Below are positions 24,588-33,434 of a stretch of 64,000 bases of DNA, piece by piece (position 1 is the stretch's first letter; every line of letters begins with the position of its first letter). The notes beneath the pieces are model-generated. The model had not been told where the DNA came from and did no database searches. It saw only the letters and a program-made list of their open reading frames with translations. This DNA comes from Kribbella qitaiheensis (GTDB lineage: Bacteria > Actinomycetota > Actinomycetes > Propionibacteriales > Kribbellaceae). The DNA lies in the NCBI RefSeq assembly GCF_014217565.1, contig NZ_CP043661.1:4154001-4218000 (forward strand), in the 5' to 3' direction. Made by a program: the position numbers and the translations under genes.

Positions 24588-25643
24588 ATGAGCCGCCGGT
24601 GGGTCCTGCACGTGGACATGGACCAGTTCATTGCCGCGGTCGAGGTCCGTCGCCGACCGGAGTTGCGTGGGTTGCCGGTGGTGGTCGGCGGCTCGGGGGA
24701 TCCGAGTCAGGCCCGGCAGGTCGTCGCGACCGCGTCGTACGAGGCCCGTGCCTTCGGGGTGCATTCCGGGATGCCGCTGCGAGCGGCCGCGCGGAGGTGC
24801 CCGGACGCGGTGTTCCTGCCGACCGACCCCGCGACGTACGACGCTGCGTCGGCAGAGGTGATGGACACGTTGCGCGAGTTCCCTGTGGTGGTGGAGGTCT
24901 GGGGCTGGGACGAGTGTTTCGTCGGTGCGACCACCGACGATCCGGAACGGCTCGCTTCGGAGCTGCGGGCCGCCGTACTGGCCAGGACCGGACTGACCTG
25001 CTCGATCGGGATCGGCGACAACAAGGTCCGCGCGAAACTCGCCACCGGCTTCGCGAAACCGACCGGGCCGCCGGCTGTCGACGACGTCGCGCTCTATCGG
25101 CTGACTGCGGACAACTGGGCCGAGGTGATGAACCACCGTGGAGTCCGTGAGCTGTGGGGTATCGGCAGCCGGATGTCGGCGAACCTCGCCGAGCTGGGGC
25201 TGCACACCGTGGCGGAACTGGCGGCCGCCGATCCCGACGTACTACGGCAGCGGTTCGGGCCGAAGATGGGCGGCTGGTACGTCGCGCTCGGGCGTGGTCT
25301 CGGCGACACGGAGGTGACCGACGTACCGCGTGAGCCGGTGTCGCGCAGCCATGAGGTGACCTATCCCGAGGATCTCGCGGATCCGGTCGAGATCGCGGAC
25401 AAGGTGCGGGAACTGGCGATCGCGCTGACCAAGGAGGTGGTCGCCGAGGGGCAGTCGGTCCAGCGGGTGCACGTGAAGGTCCGGTTCATCTCGTTCTACA
25501 CACCGATCAAGAGCCGCAAGCTGAAGGAGACCACCCAGGACCCCGAGGTGGTGGCCGCGGCGGCGCTCGCCGTACTGGCGAAGTTCGAGCTGCGGCGGCC
25601 GGTCCGCCTGCTCGGCTTGCGGGTCGAGTTCGCCCGGTCCTGA
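24588..25643 (+). CDS. dinB: Y-family DNA polymerase (Pol IV type)
   Basis: 351 residues. The catalytic residues are Asp10 in HVDMDQF and Asp108-Glu109 in WGWDECFVG. The usual Ser-Ile before Asp-Glu is replaced by Gly-Trp, a clear difference from E. coli-type DinB. Fingers, palm and helix-hairpin-helix regions (IGIGDNKVRAKLATGFAKPT, GVRELWGIGSRMSANLAELG) are in order, and the little-finger domain follows. No C-terminal beta-clamp motif is obvious. It copies damaged DNA with low fidelity. The gene stands alone. Confidence 0.9.
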   Translation: MSRRWVLHVDMDQFIAAVEVRRRPELRGLPVVVGGSGDPSQARQVVATASYEARAFGVHSGMPLRAAARRCPDAVFLPTDPATYDAASAEVMDTLREFPVVVEVWGWDECFVGATTDDPERLASELRAAVLARTGLTCSIGIGDNKVRAKLATGFAKPTGPPAVDDVALYRLTADNWAEVMNHRGVRELWGIGSRMSANLAELGLHTVAELAAADPDVLRQRFGPKMGGWYVALGRGLGDTEVTDVPREPVSRSHEVTYPEDLADPVEIADKVRELAIALTKEVVAEGQSVQRVHVKVRFISFYTPIKSRKLKETTQDPEVVAAAALAVLAKFELRRPVRLLGLRVEFARS

Positions 25644-25692
25644 AGGGTCTTTGACGTCGGTCAGGGCTGGAAAGTTGGTGGCGAGATTCTCT

Positions 25693-25718
25693 GAACTTTC
25701 GTTGCGGGCAACGCATCC
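25693..25718 (+). promoter_or_regulatory. Candidate ECF-sigma-type promoter of the secreted-protein gene
   Basis: GAACTTTC followed by the inverted repeat GTTGC-GG-GCAAC and CATCC, 45-70 bp before the ATG at 25762. A GAAC-type upstream element followed by a GCAAC-type element is seen at some ECF-dependent promoters in actinomycetes. No experimental start is implied. Confidence 0.3.
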
Positions 25719-25761
25719 AAGGCTACGTAGTCAACCGATCTGAAGCCATGGGGGCGTCACC

Positions 25762-26397
25762 ATGAAGTTCAACCTCACCCGCACCGCCGGCCTCGCCGCC
25801 GCCGTCGCACTCCTCGCCGGTGGGGGGCTCGCCACCGCCGCCGTCGCCAGTACTTCTGGTCAGGCCAACGCCACGGTCGCGAACACGCAAGCCGCGGTCC
25901 CGGCGCTGAAGCCGGCACAGCTGAGTTTCGTGGAGAAGAGCTGGGGTGACCCGAAGACCGACGTCGGCGTGATCACCCTGACGCCGAAGGGCTGGGCCAT
26001 GGTGAAGCTGTCGACCTTCGAGGCGAAGTTCACCAGCCCGAACAAGCTGTGGAATCTGCGCATCCACGGCAACGCCGCCTCCACGCCGATGAAGCAGGCG
26101 GTCGCCGCCAAGCTCAAGGAACTCCATGCCGTCAAGGGTTTCCAGCTGATCTCTCAGACGAACAGCAGCGTCAAGTCCACCAGCCCGTACATGGAGGGTG
26201 AGACGTACACCTACGCGACGATCGTCTACTCCTACCCAGACGGCCAGCGTGGCACCCGCCTGGTAGTCGAGCGCATCATCTCCACCTACGCGAACACGCA
26301 AGAGTTCGAACTAGCCGCCGGCGGCCGCCCCCAGGACCGCCCCGGCCTAGAGGCCACAGCAAACGCCGCCACCCGCGACTACGTCCGACTGCCGTAA
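25762..26397 (+). CDS. Secreted hypothetical protein
   Basis: 211 residues. A signal peptide (about 1-30, ending TAAVAST) precedes a soluble domain with no Cys and no recognised motif. Residues 57-130 alternate strand and helix (KTDVGVITLTPKGWAMVKLS, KQAVAAKLKELHAVKGFQLI), ending with a Tyr-rich strand region YTYATIVYSYPDGQRGTRLV. Probably extracellular or surface-bound. It is preceded by a candidate ECF-type promoter. Family unknown. Confidence 0.7.
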   Translation: MKFNLTRTAGLAAAVALLAGGGLATAAVASTSGQANATVANTQAAVPALKPAQLSFVEKSWGDPKTDVGVITLTPKGWAMVKLSTFEAKFTSPNKLWNLRIHGNAASTPMKQAVAAKLKELHAVKGFQLISQTNSSVKSTSPYMEGETYTYATIVYSYPDGQRGTRLVVERIISTYANTQEFELAAGGRPQDRPGLEATANAATRDYVRLP

Positions 26398-26419
26398 CCA
26401 GCCCCGGGGGCTGCTCCAC

Positions 26420-26533
26420 GGGGGATGGTCACAGGCCGGGGCCGCGACTCGGGGGAGGTCGCGGTCCGGGTCTGCGGCTCGGGGGGATGGTCACAGGTCG
26501 GGGGGCCGCGACTCGGGGGAGGTCGCGGTACGG
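26420..26533. repeat. Direct repeat of about 50 bp in an intergenic region
   Basis: Two similar copies, 26420-26470 and 26481-26533, each with GGATGGTCACAGG, then CCGCGACTCGGGGGAGGTCG and CGG. The gap between the secreted-protein gene and the lactonase gene (26398-26561) consists almost wholly of this G-rich sequence; no gene is seen. Confidence 0.75.
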
Positions 26534-26561
26534 GGGGCCTGTGGCCAGGGGGCGGGGGGCG

Positions 26562-27455
26562 TTAGAGGTTGTAGATGCGGCGGGCTGTGGTGGTGAAGAT
26601 TGCGTTTTGCTCTGCGGGGGTTAGGGCGGCTGTGAGGGTTTCGGCTGCTTGGACCACCTCGGGGTAAGAGGCGGCTAATAGGCAGACCGGCCAGTCTGAG
26701 CCGAACATCACTCGGTCGGGACCGAACTCATCGAGGACTACATCGACGTAGGGCTTGAGGTCTGAGACTTTCCAGTCCGGCCAGGATGCCTCTGTGACCA
26801 TGCCGGATAGCTTGCAGGATACGTTCGGGTGAGCGGCGAGCGAGCGTAGTTCGGTTGCCCAGGGCTCTGGGTCCGCACCGATCACCGGCTTCGAGATGTG
26901 GTCGACCACGAAGGTCAGCTCCGGCAGCGCGGCCGCTGTCTCCACCGCGGCAGGCAGGTGCGGCGTCTTCGTCAGCAGGTCGTAGACCAAACCGGCCTCC
27001 GCCACCGCCTTCAGGCCGGCCCTTACGTCGTCCCGGCAGAGCCAGCGCGGATCCGCCTCGTCGTGCACCTGGTGCCGGATCCCCTTCAACCATGACCCGT
27101 CCGGGCGCTCCTTCAACCCGCTCAGCGCGTCCGCGACCTCGGCCGAGGTCAGATCCACCCAGCCGACCACACCGGCAACCAATTCGTTGCTAGCGGCAAC
27201 TTCAAGGAACTCGTGTGTCTCCTCCAAGAGGCTGACTGTCTGCACCACCACGGTCGCGGTCACCCCGGCCGCTGCCGCCAACGGCGCGAGATCCTCGACG
27301 GAGAAGTCGCGCCGGATGGGATCCAGCTCTGCCCCCACCATCCAGGCCTGCTCCCGAACCGACAGATCCCAGACATGATGATGCGCATCAACCCGCCCAC
27401 CGCTCCCACCACCATCGACTCCCGCGCTCATGCCGCCATCGTCCTCCGCGCTCAT
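26562..27455 (-). CDS. Amidohydrolase family sugar-lactonase (L-fucono/L-rhamnono-lactonase type)
   Basis: 297 residues from the ATG at 27455, which overlaps the ATPase stop (ATGA). The amidohydrolase_2 metal site is RVDAHHHVWD near the N-terminus, with FVVDHISKP and MFGSDWPV later. It is the usual second enzyme of non-phosphorylating deoxysugar breakdown, opening L-fucono- or L-rhamnono-lactone. It is the last gene of the operon. The exact sugar is not determined. A shorter start at 27431 is possible. Confidence 0.82.
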   Translation of the reverse strand: MSAEDDGGMSAGVDGGGSGGRVDAHHHVWDLSVREQAWMVGAELDPIRRDFSVEDLAPLAAAAGVTATVVVQTVSLLEETHEFLEVAASNELVAGVVGWVDLTSAEVADALSGLKERPDGSWLKGIRHQVHDEADPRWLCRDDVRAGLKAVAEAGLVYDLLTKTPHLPAAVETAAALPELTFVVDHISKPVIGADPEPWATELRSLAAHPNVSCKLSGMVTEASWPDWKVSDLKPYVDVVLDEFGPDRVMFGSDWPVCLLAASYPEVVQAAETLTAALTPAEQNAIFTTTARRIYNL

Positions 27456-28966
27456 GCCGCGGTTGTTCCTTCTGCGTGGATCAGGCGGATCACCTGTTGG
27501 CTCATCGTGTCGTAGTCGTGGTCGTTCGCTACCTCGCCCTGGACTCGGTGGTCCCGCATCACGACCACGCGGTCGGCCAGCGTGATCATCTCGGGGAGGT
27601 CCGAGGTGATCAGGAGGATCGCCAGCCCGTTGGCCGCGAGGTCCCAGATCAGGGTGTGGAAGGCGTCCTTCGTGCGGACGTCGATGCCGACCGTCGGCTC
27701 GTCGATGATCAGGATCTCCGTCTTCGCCGCCAGCCATTTCGCCAGCGAGACCTTCTGCTGGTTCCCGCCGGACAGCGTCCCGGCCAGCTGCGCGGGCGAC
27801 GCGATCCGGATCCCGAGTTGCTCGACGTAGTCGGCGACCATCGCCGCCTCGGCCTTGGCCGGCACGTAACCGAGTGCCTTCCGGAGCCGGTCCCAGACCG
27901 TCACCGCGATGTTGCGGCTGACCGACTGTTCGAGGAAAACCCCTTCCTCCTTCCGGTTCTCCGTGACATACCCGATCTTGTGGTTGCGCAGGGCATCCCG
28001 GACATTCCGGATCCGCACGACCTGCCCGCGCACCTTGACCTCACCCGCGGTGATCCGGTCCAGCCCGAGCAAGGCCTTGGCGAGCTCGCTCCGGCCCGCG
28101 CCGACGAGCCCGTAGAGGCCGACGATCTCCCCCGGCCGGACGCTGAGATCCACGTCGGCGTGACCGGTCGCAGTACTGACTCCGGACAACTCCAGCAGCG
28201 GAGCTGACTCGGGGACGGTTCGCGGCGGCAGCGCGAGCGCCTCGTGGACGCGGCCGACCATCAGGTCGACGACCTGGTCGCGGGTCAGGTCGGCCAGCGG
28301 TCCGGACTCGAGCACCGAGGCGCCGTCCCGCAGCACCGTCACGGTGTCGCAGATCTGGAAGACCTCTTCGAGCTTGTGACTCACGAACAGCACCGAGCGG
28401 CCGTCGTTCTTGAGCTTCGCCACCACCCGGAACAGCCGCTCGGCTTCGTTCGGCGTGATCGAGGCGGTCGGCTCGTCCAGCAGCAGCACCCGGCTCTCCA
28501 CTGACAGCGCCTTCGCGATCTCGACCAACTGCGCCTGCGCGACGGACAATTCGGTCACCGGCTGATCCGGATCGAGGTCCAGATCCAGCTCGGCGAGCCA
28601 GCGCGCGGCTTCCGACCGGATAGCACCGCGATCGACGAGCCCACGGGACGTCGGCAGCTTCTGCAACAGGATGTTCTCGCCGACCGTGAAGCCAGGAATC
28701 AGATTCCGCTCCTGGTGCACCACGCCGATCCCCGCCGAAGCCGACTCGTGCGGCGACCCGAACTGAACCTCTGAACCGTCGAGAACCAGCCGGCCACCGT
28801 CAGGTTTGTAGAGCCCGGTGATGACCTTGATCAGCGTGGACTTGCCCGCGCCGTTCTCACCGAGCAGCGCGTGCACCGACCCGGCTTCGAGCTTGAGCGT
28901 CACGCCGTCGAGCGCGCGCACGCCAGGGAACAGCTTGTCCACCCGATCAGCGAGGAACAACGTCAT
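27452..28966 (-). CDS. Sugar ABC transporter ATP-binding protein (RbsA-like)
   Basis: 504 residues with two ABC domains. The first has Walker A GENGAGKST, signature LSVAQAQLVEI and Walker B LLLDEPTA. The second has a degenerate GLVGAGRSE, signature LSGGNQQKVSLAKWL and LIIDEPTVG. This is the RbsA/MglA architecture of ribose-type importers. It overlaps the permease gene before and the lactonase gene after by 4 bp each. It energises uptake with the two permeases and the binding protein of this operon. Confidence 0.92.
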   Translation of the reverse strand: MTLFLADRVDKLFPGVRALDGVTLKLEAGSVHALLGENGAGKSTLIKVITGLYKPDGGRLVLDGSEVQFGSPHESASAGIGVVHQERNLIPGFTVGENILLQKLPTSRGLVDRGAIRSEAARWLAELDLDLDPDQPVTELSVAQAQLVEIAKALSVESRVLLLDEPTASITPNEAERLFRVVAKLKNDGRSVLFVSHKLEEVFQICDTVTVLRDGASVLESGPLADLTRDQVVDLMVGRVHEALALPPRTVPESAPLLELSGVSTATGHADVDLSVRPGEIVGLYGLVGAGRSELAKALLGLDRITAGEVKVRGQVVRIRNVRDALRNHKIGYVTENRKEEGVFLEQSVSRNIAVTVWDRLRKALGYVPAKAEAAMVADYVEQLGIRIASPAQLAGTLSGGNQQKVSLAKWLAAKTEILIIDEPTVGIDVRTKDAFHTLIWDLAANGLAILLITSDLPEMITLADRVVVMRDHRVQGEVANDHDYDTMSQQVIRLIHAEGTTAA

Positions 28967-29970
28967 GACACACCTCCGGCCACGGCCGCGTCCGGCGCTT
29001 TGACGACCGTACGCCGTTCCTGTCGGCGGGTGCGGACCTGTCCGAGCACCACCGACCCAAGCACCACCGCACCGACCACGAAGTTCACCCAGCTCGGCTC
29101 GAGCGAGAACTCCGCTCGGGCGGTGTCGACGAAGCGCACGATGAAGGCGGCGAGCACCGTCCCGAGGACGACCGCGGATCCACCGGTGAGCAGCGCTCCG
29201 CCGATGATCGGAGCGGCGAAGCTCGGCAGCAGCCAGTCGCCACCGATGCTCTTGTTCACTCCGGGCGACGACGCGACGGTCAGGATCGCCGCCACGCCGA
29301 GGATCGCACCGGACAACGTGTGCGCGATGATCACCGACCGGTCGTTCGAGATCCCGGAAAGCCTTGCTGCGATGGGATTCCCACCCGAAGCGAGCAACTG
29401 CCGGCCAGGCACTGTACGACGCAGCATCACCGCGAGCAGCGCCGCGACCACCAACGCCACCAGGAAGATCAGCGGCAGCACCCCGAAGACGGCGTACGAG
29501 CCGAAGCTCTTCAGGCCCTGCGGATAGTCGTCGACCGTCCTGGTGCCGACCACGCGGTACTGCACGCCGAGGAGGACGGTCATCGTCGCGAGCGTGACGA
29601 TGAACCCGTTGATCCGCGTCAGCACCACGAGCAGCCCGTTCACCAGCCCGGCGGCCGACGACAGCAGGAACCCGATCAGCAACGCCAGCGGCACCGGCAC
29701 ACCGTGCTCGGCCATGAGCACGCCCATGGAGACCGCGGCGAATCCACCGATCGCACCGACGGCCAGGTTGAGTTGTCCCACAGCCAGAACCACCATCTGA
29801 GCCAATCCGATCAGGACAGGCACAGCAAGGAACTGAAGCAGCACTCTTAGGGAATTCGCTGAGAGCAGGTCACCGTCGGAGGCGATCACCAGCCCGACGA
29901 AGAACACCACGCAAATCACCAGCAAGGTCATCTCGGTCGTCCTCGCAAACGTCGAAGCGAAGCGTTTCAT
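28963..29970 (-). CDS. Sugar ABC transporter permease (RbsC-like), second permease
   Basis: 335 residues and about eight to ten membrane helices. The RbsC-type stretch MVVLAVGQLNLAVGAIGGFA and the later loop GNPIAARLSGISNDRSVIIA are visible. Forms the membrane channel with the other permease. Start overlaps the other permease's stop region (ATGA). Order in the operon: binding protein, dehydratase, permease, this permease, ATPase, lactonase. Confidence 0.9.
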   Translation of the reverse strand: MKRFASTFARTTEMTLLVICVVFFVGLVIASDGDLLSANSLRVLLQFLAVPVLIGLAQMVVLAVGQLNLAVGAIGGFAAVSMGVLMAEHGVPVPLALLIGFLLSSAAGLVNGLLVVLTRINGFIVTLATMTVLLGVQYRVVGTRTVDDYPQGLKSFGSYAVFGVLPLIFLVALVVAALLAVMLRRTVPGRQLLASGGNPIAARLSGISNDRSVIIAHTLSGAILGVAAILTVASSPGVNKSIGGDWLLPSFAAPIIGGALLTGGSAVVLGTVLAAFIVRFVDTARAEFSLEPSWVNFVVGAVVLGSVVLGQVRTRRQERRTVVKAPDAAVAGGVS

Positions 29971-31052
29971 CGTTTCCGCACCCCCTGCCGGTCGGAGAGC
30001 ACCGTTCGGATCCGGTCGGTGGACAACGCGACCAGCAGGATCAGGCCCAGGTAGATGTTGAGACTCTCCAGCCCGACGCCGAGCAGGTCGAGGCCCTTGC
30101 GGATCACCGTCGTCAGCGCGGTCCCGAGCAGTGTTCCCCAGACCGAGATGAACCCGCCGGCCAGCAGCGTTCCGCCCAGAATCGGGCCGAGGAACGACGG
30201 CAGCATGAACTCCTCACCGATGGTCGCCTTGATAGACCCGGTACTGACGGCCAGCATGAACCCGGCGAGAGCCGCCAGGCAGCCGGACATCGCGTGCGCT
30301 GTGATGACACGACGAGCGGTCGGGATGCCGGACAGCTCAGCGGCCTTCACCGACGTCCCCGTCATCAGCAACTCACGGCCGAGCTTGGTCCGGCTGTAGA
30401 TCCAGCCCACCACGACCATCGCGATCACCGCGAACATCGTCAACTGCGGGACCGCCGGCGAACCGCAGACATTGCCGATGCAGACGTCCGCGAGCGAGTA
30501 GTTGCGCAGTTCGCGCATCCCCGGCGGCTTGGTGACGAAGGCCGCGTTGTCGGTCAGCCCCGTGTAGACGAGCGGGATCAGGCCGAGCAGCAGGAAGTCC
30601 AATGCCAGCGTGACGACGAACGAGTTCACCCCGGTCCGCGCGATCACCCAGCCCGCGAGGGCGCCGATCGCGGCTCCAGCGACGAGGCCGACCAGCAACC
30701 CGGCGTACAGGCTGAAGTGCCACAGATCGTACGAGATGCCGGTGATCATCATCGAGAAGGCGGCCATCCGGCCGACCGCCAGATTCATGTGGCCGATCGA
30801 GAGCACGCACAACTGGGCCAGCCCCACGACGGTGAACATCGCGATGTCACGCAGCAGCGGGAAGACGACCAGCTGCTGGTTGAAGAAGGCTGGTCGCAGG
30901 ATGCCGAACAACGCCGACAGCGCGACCACCAGGATCAGCAGGCAGACCCGCTGGTTCGCCCACCACGGCGTCCGGCCGCCGCGCGGCTGCTCGGTCGGAG
31001 CATCCGGCTCCTGCAGCGCCTGGGTCGCGGTCTCCGAGACCGGTGCGCTCAC
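29967..31052 (-). CDS. Sugar ABC transporter permease (RbsC-like), first permease
   Basis: 361 residues from the GTG at 31052, coupled to the dehydratase stop (GTGA). A disordered N-terminus of about 35 residues is followed by eight to ten helices; the RbsC-type motif is CVLSIGHMNLAVGRMAAFSM, and the cytoplasmic loop TSVKAAELSGIPTARRVITA. A long upstream in-frame extension lies inside the dehydratase gene and is spurious. Two distinct permeases imply a heterodimeric channel. Confidence 0.9.
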   Translation of the reverse strand: MSAPVSETATQALQEPDAPTEQPRGGRTPWWANQRVCLLILVVALSALFGILRPAFFNQQLVVFPLLRDIAMFTVVGLAQLCVLSIGHMNLAVGRMAAFSMMITGISYDLWHFSLYAGLLVGLVAGAAIGALAGWVIARTGVNSFVVTLALDFLLLGLIPLVYTGLTDNAAFVTKPPGMRELRNYSLADVCIGNVCGSPAVPQLTMFAVIAMVVVGWIYSRTKLGRELLMTGTSVKAAELSGIPTARRVITAHAMSGCLAALAGFMLAVSTGSIKATIGEEFMLPSFLGPILGGTLLAGGFISVWGTLLGTALTTVIRKGLDLLGVGLESLNIYLGLILLVALSTDRIRTVLSDRQGVRKR

Positions 31053-32161
31053 GAGACCCGCCGGTCGTCGATCGCGTCGCGGTCCCAGTCGATGCCGAGT
31101 CCCGGCTCGTCCGGCGCGACCGCATGCCCCTCGACGATCTCCATCTCCTGGTGCGTGATCGCGCGCAGCTGCGGGATGTGCTCGACGTACCGCCCGTTCG
31201 GTACTGCGGCGGTCAGGCTCACGTGGATCTCCATCAGGAAGTGCGGGCAGACCTGCAGGTTGAAGGTCTCCGCCAGATGCGCGACCTTGAGCCACGGCGT
31301 GATGCCACCGACCCGCGCGACGTCCACCTGGACGATCCCGGCCGCTCCGGAGGCGACGTACTCGCGGAACTGCGAGATGGAGTACATCGACTCGCCGACC
31401 GCGATCGGGATCGAGGTGGACTCGGCCAACCGGATGTGCCCGGTCAGATCATCGGCCGGCAGCGGCTCCTCGAACCAGGTCAGGTCGATCGGCTCGAAGG
31501 CATGGGCGCGACGCTTCGCCTCGGCGTACGTCATCGACTGGTTCGCGTCGACCATGATGTCGAGGGCCGGACCAACCGCGTCCCGTACTGCGGACAGCCG
31601 CTCGACGTCCTCGTGGACACGGGATTTGCCGACCTTCAGCTTCACCCCTGGCCAGCCGGCTTTCTGCGACTCGAGCGCGCCCGCCACCAGCTGGTCCGTT
31701 GTCAGGTGCAACCAACCGCCCTCGGTGTCGTACAGCGGCACGTTCCGGCGATAGCCACCGGCCAGCCGCCACAAGGGTTCACCGGCTCGCAGACAGCGCA
31801 GGTCCCACAGCGCGGTGTCGACCGCGGCCAGCGCCAGCGAGGTGATGGCGCCGACCGTGGTCGCCCGGGTCGAAGCGAACAGGTCGAACCAGATCGCCTC
31901 GATGTTGCGCGCGTCCGCGCCGACCAGCCGCGGCAGCAGGTGATCGCGCAGCATCGCGAGCACCGCACTGCCGCCGGTACCGATCGTGTACGAGTAGCCG
32001 AAGCCGGTCAGGCCCTCGGTGGTCTCCAGTTCGACGAAAACCGTTTCCTGCTTGAGGAACGACTGGACCGCATCGGTCCGGACGGTCTCGACCTCCAGAT
32101 CGACTCCGAAGGCCTCGGCGCGGGTGATGGTGGTCTTGGGCAAGCTCATCGGTCCGTTCAT
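31049..32161 (-). CDS. Enolase-superfamily sugar-acid dehydratase (mandelate racemase subgroup)
   Basis: 370 residues. Catalytic residues are in place: KxK at Lys174-Lys176 (VKLKVGK), metal ligands Asp205 (VDANQSM), Glu231/232 (FEEPL) and Glu257 (VGES), and the general-base His307 (CPHFLMEIH). This is the dehydratase step: an aldonate such as L-fuconate or L-rhamnonate loses water to a 2-keto-3-deoxy acid. Genomic context (ABC importer, lactonase, FAH-family enzyme) supports that role; substrate remains to be tested. ATG at 32149 is an alternative start. Confidence 0.85.
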   Translation of the reverse strand: MNGPMSLPKTTITRAEAFGVDLEVETVRTDAVQSFLKQETVFVELETTEGLTGFGYSYTIGTGGSAVLAMLRDHLLPRLVGADARNIEAIWFDLFASTRATTVGAITSLALAAVDTALWDLRCLRAGEPLWRLAGGYRRNVPLYDTEGGWLHLTTDQLVAGALESQKAGWPGVKLKVGKSRVHEDVERLSAVRDAVGPALDIMVDANQSMTYAEAKRRAHAFEPIDLTWFEEPLPADDLTGHIRLAESTSIPIAVGESMYSISQFREYVASGAAGIVQVDVARVGGITPWLKVAHLAETFNLQVCPHFLMEIHVSLTAAVPNGRYVEHIPQLRAITHQEMEIVEGHAVAPDEPGLGIDWDRDAIDDRRVS

Positions 32162-32185
32162 CAGCGGGAAGGCGGTGGGTTCGGA

Positions 32186-33283
32186 CTACTGGCAGCTCAG
32201 CTGAGCGGCGAACACCTTCTGCAGATCCGCCGTCTTCGCCTTCCGCTCGGTGTCGTAGCTGTCCACGTTGGCCTTGGTGACGATGAAGGAACCGGAGTCG
32301 ACGGTCACGCCGGGCGTTTTCATCGTGCACTGCTTGGAGCCGAGCAGGGCGAGCAGCCAGCCACCGACGTACGCCTGACCGACCGGGTTCTGCGCCACGG
32401 TCGCGGCCACGCCACCACTCTTGATCCCGGCCAGGATCTTGGCGTCGTCGTCGATCGCGACCACCTTGATCGGCAGCTTGCTGCTGGCCACTCCGTCGGC
32501 GGCGGCGACGGCAGGGTTGTACGCCGTGGTGACGATCCCCTTGATGTCCTTGCCCTTGGACGCGAGCAGGTCGGCGACCGCCTTCTGCGCGGTCTGCAGG
32601 TCCTCGTCGATGTCGGTGACCACGGCCAGCTCGGTCACCTTGCCACCGGTCTCGGCGATCGCCTTGCGGACGCCGGCGATCCGGCGCTGGGTGTTGGAGT
32701 CGACGTTGTTGCCGGTCAGGTGCACCAGCGCGCCCTCGCCGCCCATCGCCTCGATGGTTGCCTTGGCCGCCTTGTACGCCGCTGCCTCGACATCCGTGGA
32801 CAGGCAGAAGTCGGCCGAATTGGTGTCACCAGCGGGGCAGGACGCCAGCGAGCCGACCACGAAGCCCTTGGCCTTCAGGTCCTCGAAGGTCGAGTTGATG
32901 TCGGTCGGCGACACGCCGAAGATGCCGAACGCGTTGTATCCCTGGGCCGCCAGCGAGTTGAGCACGTTGTTCTGCTTGCCCTGATCCCACTCGCCGGTCT
33001 CGTTGAAGGTGGCGCCGGCCAGCTTGAACTCGGTCTTGTCCTGGTCGGCGGTCGTCTTCCAGGGCTGGAAATAGGGGTGCGCGCCGCCCGGGACCAGCGC
33101 TAGCTTCACCTTGGAACCGTCCTTGAGCACCACCGGCCCCGCCGACGTACCGCTCGAGGCGTCGTCACCGGCGGTTCCACCGGTGGTGTCACCGGTGTTC
33201 TTGGTACTGCAACCGGTTGCGACCAGCGCAACGAGGGCCAGCCCGGCGGCGGTCCTGCGATACAGCGAAGATGGGGTGCTCAT
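32186..33283 (-). CDS. Sugar ABC transporter substrate-binding lipoprotein
   Basis: 365 residues from the ATG at 33283, with GGAG upstream. The signal peptide ends LVALVATGCSTKN, a lipobox. The body is a periplasmic-binding-protein type 1 fold (NVLNSLAAQGYNAFGIFGVS, GIVTTAYNPAVAAADGVAS). First gene of the leftward operon; a palindromic operator ATCCTATAGGAT sits 18 bp before its start. Captures the sugar outside the cell for the RbsABC-type importer. Confidence 0.9.
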   Translation of the reverse strand: MSTPSSLYRRTAAGLALVALVATGCSTKNTGDTTGGTAGDDASSGTSAGPVVLKDGSKVKLALVPGGAHPYFQPWKTTADQDKTEFKLAGATFNETGEWDQGKQNNVLNSLAAQGYNAFGIFGVSPTDINSTFEDLKAKGFVVGSLASCPAGDTNSADFCLSTDVEAAAYKAAKATIEAMGGEGALVHLTGNNVDSNTQRRIAGVRKAIAETGGKVTELAVVTDIDEDLQTAQKAVADLLASKGKDIKGIVTTAYNPAVAAADGVASSKLPIKVVAIDDDAKILAGIKSGGVAATVAQNPVGQAYVGGWLLALLGSKQCTMKTPGVTVDSGSFIVTKANVDSYDTERKAKTADLQKVFAAQLSCQ

Positions 33284-33300
33284 GGGCCGACTCCTCATAG

Positions 33301-33312
33301 ATCCTATAGGAT
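33301..33312. promoter_or_regulatory. Palindromic operator ATCCTATAGGAT between divergent sugar genes
   Basis: A perfect 12-bp palindrome, 18 bp upstream of the binding-protein ATG and 123 bp upstream of the GntR gene. FCD-class GntR proteins bind palindromes of this size, so the neighbouring regulator is the likely ligand. Binding there would block translation-proximal transcription of the operon. Confidence 0.6.
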
Positions 33313-33434
33313 ATTGCGTAGCTGATGCTGCCGCTTCACACTGGTGCCGTCAAGGGTTACGCCGGCAACGACTGTGTATACCCCCGGCCGGCTGCGAGTC
33401 GGGCAGAATGAGGGCTTCGGGAGGAGGAGCGACT

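Noticed and set aside
26398..26561. A G-quadruplex regulatory element
   Set aside because: G-rich direct repeats are present but runs are irregular and no gene start fits; left as repeats only.
30294..31754. A 486-codon open frame on the + strand
   Set aside because: Antisense to a permease and the dehydratase.
31043..33103. A 686-codon open frame on the + strand
   Set aside because: It covers the dehydratase and binding-protein genes in antisense; no protein-like domain.
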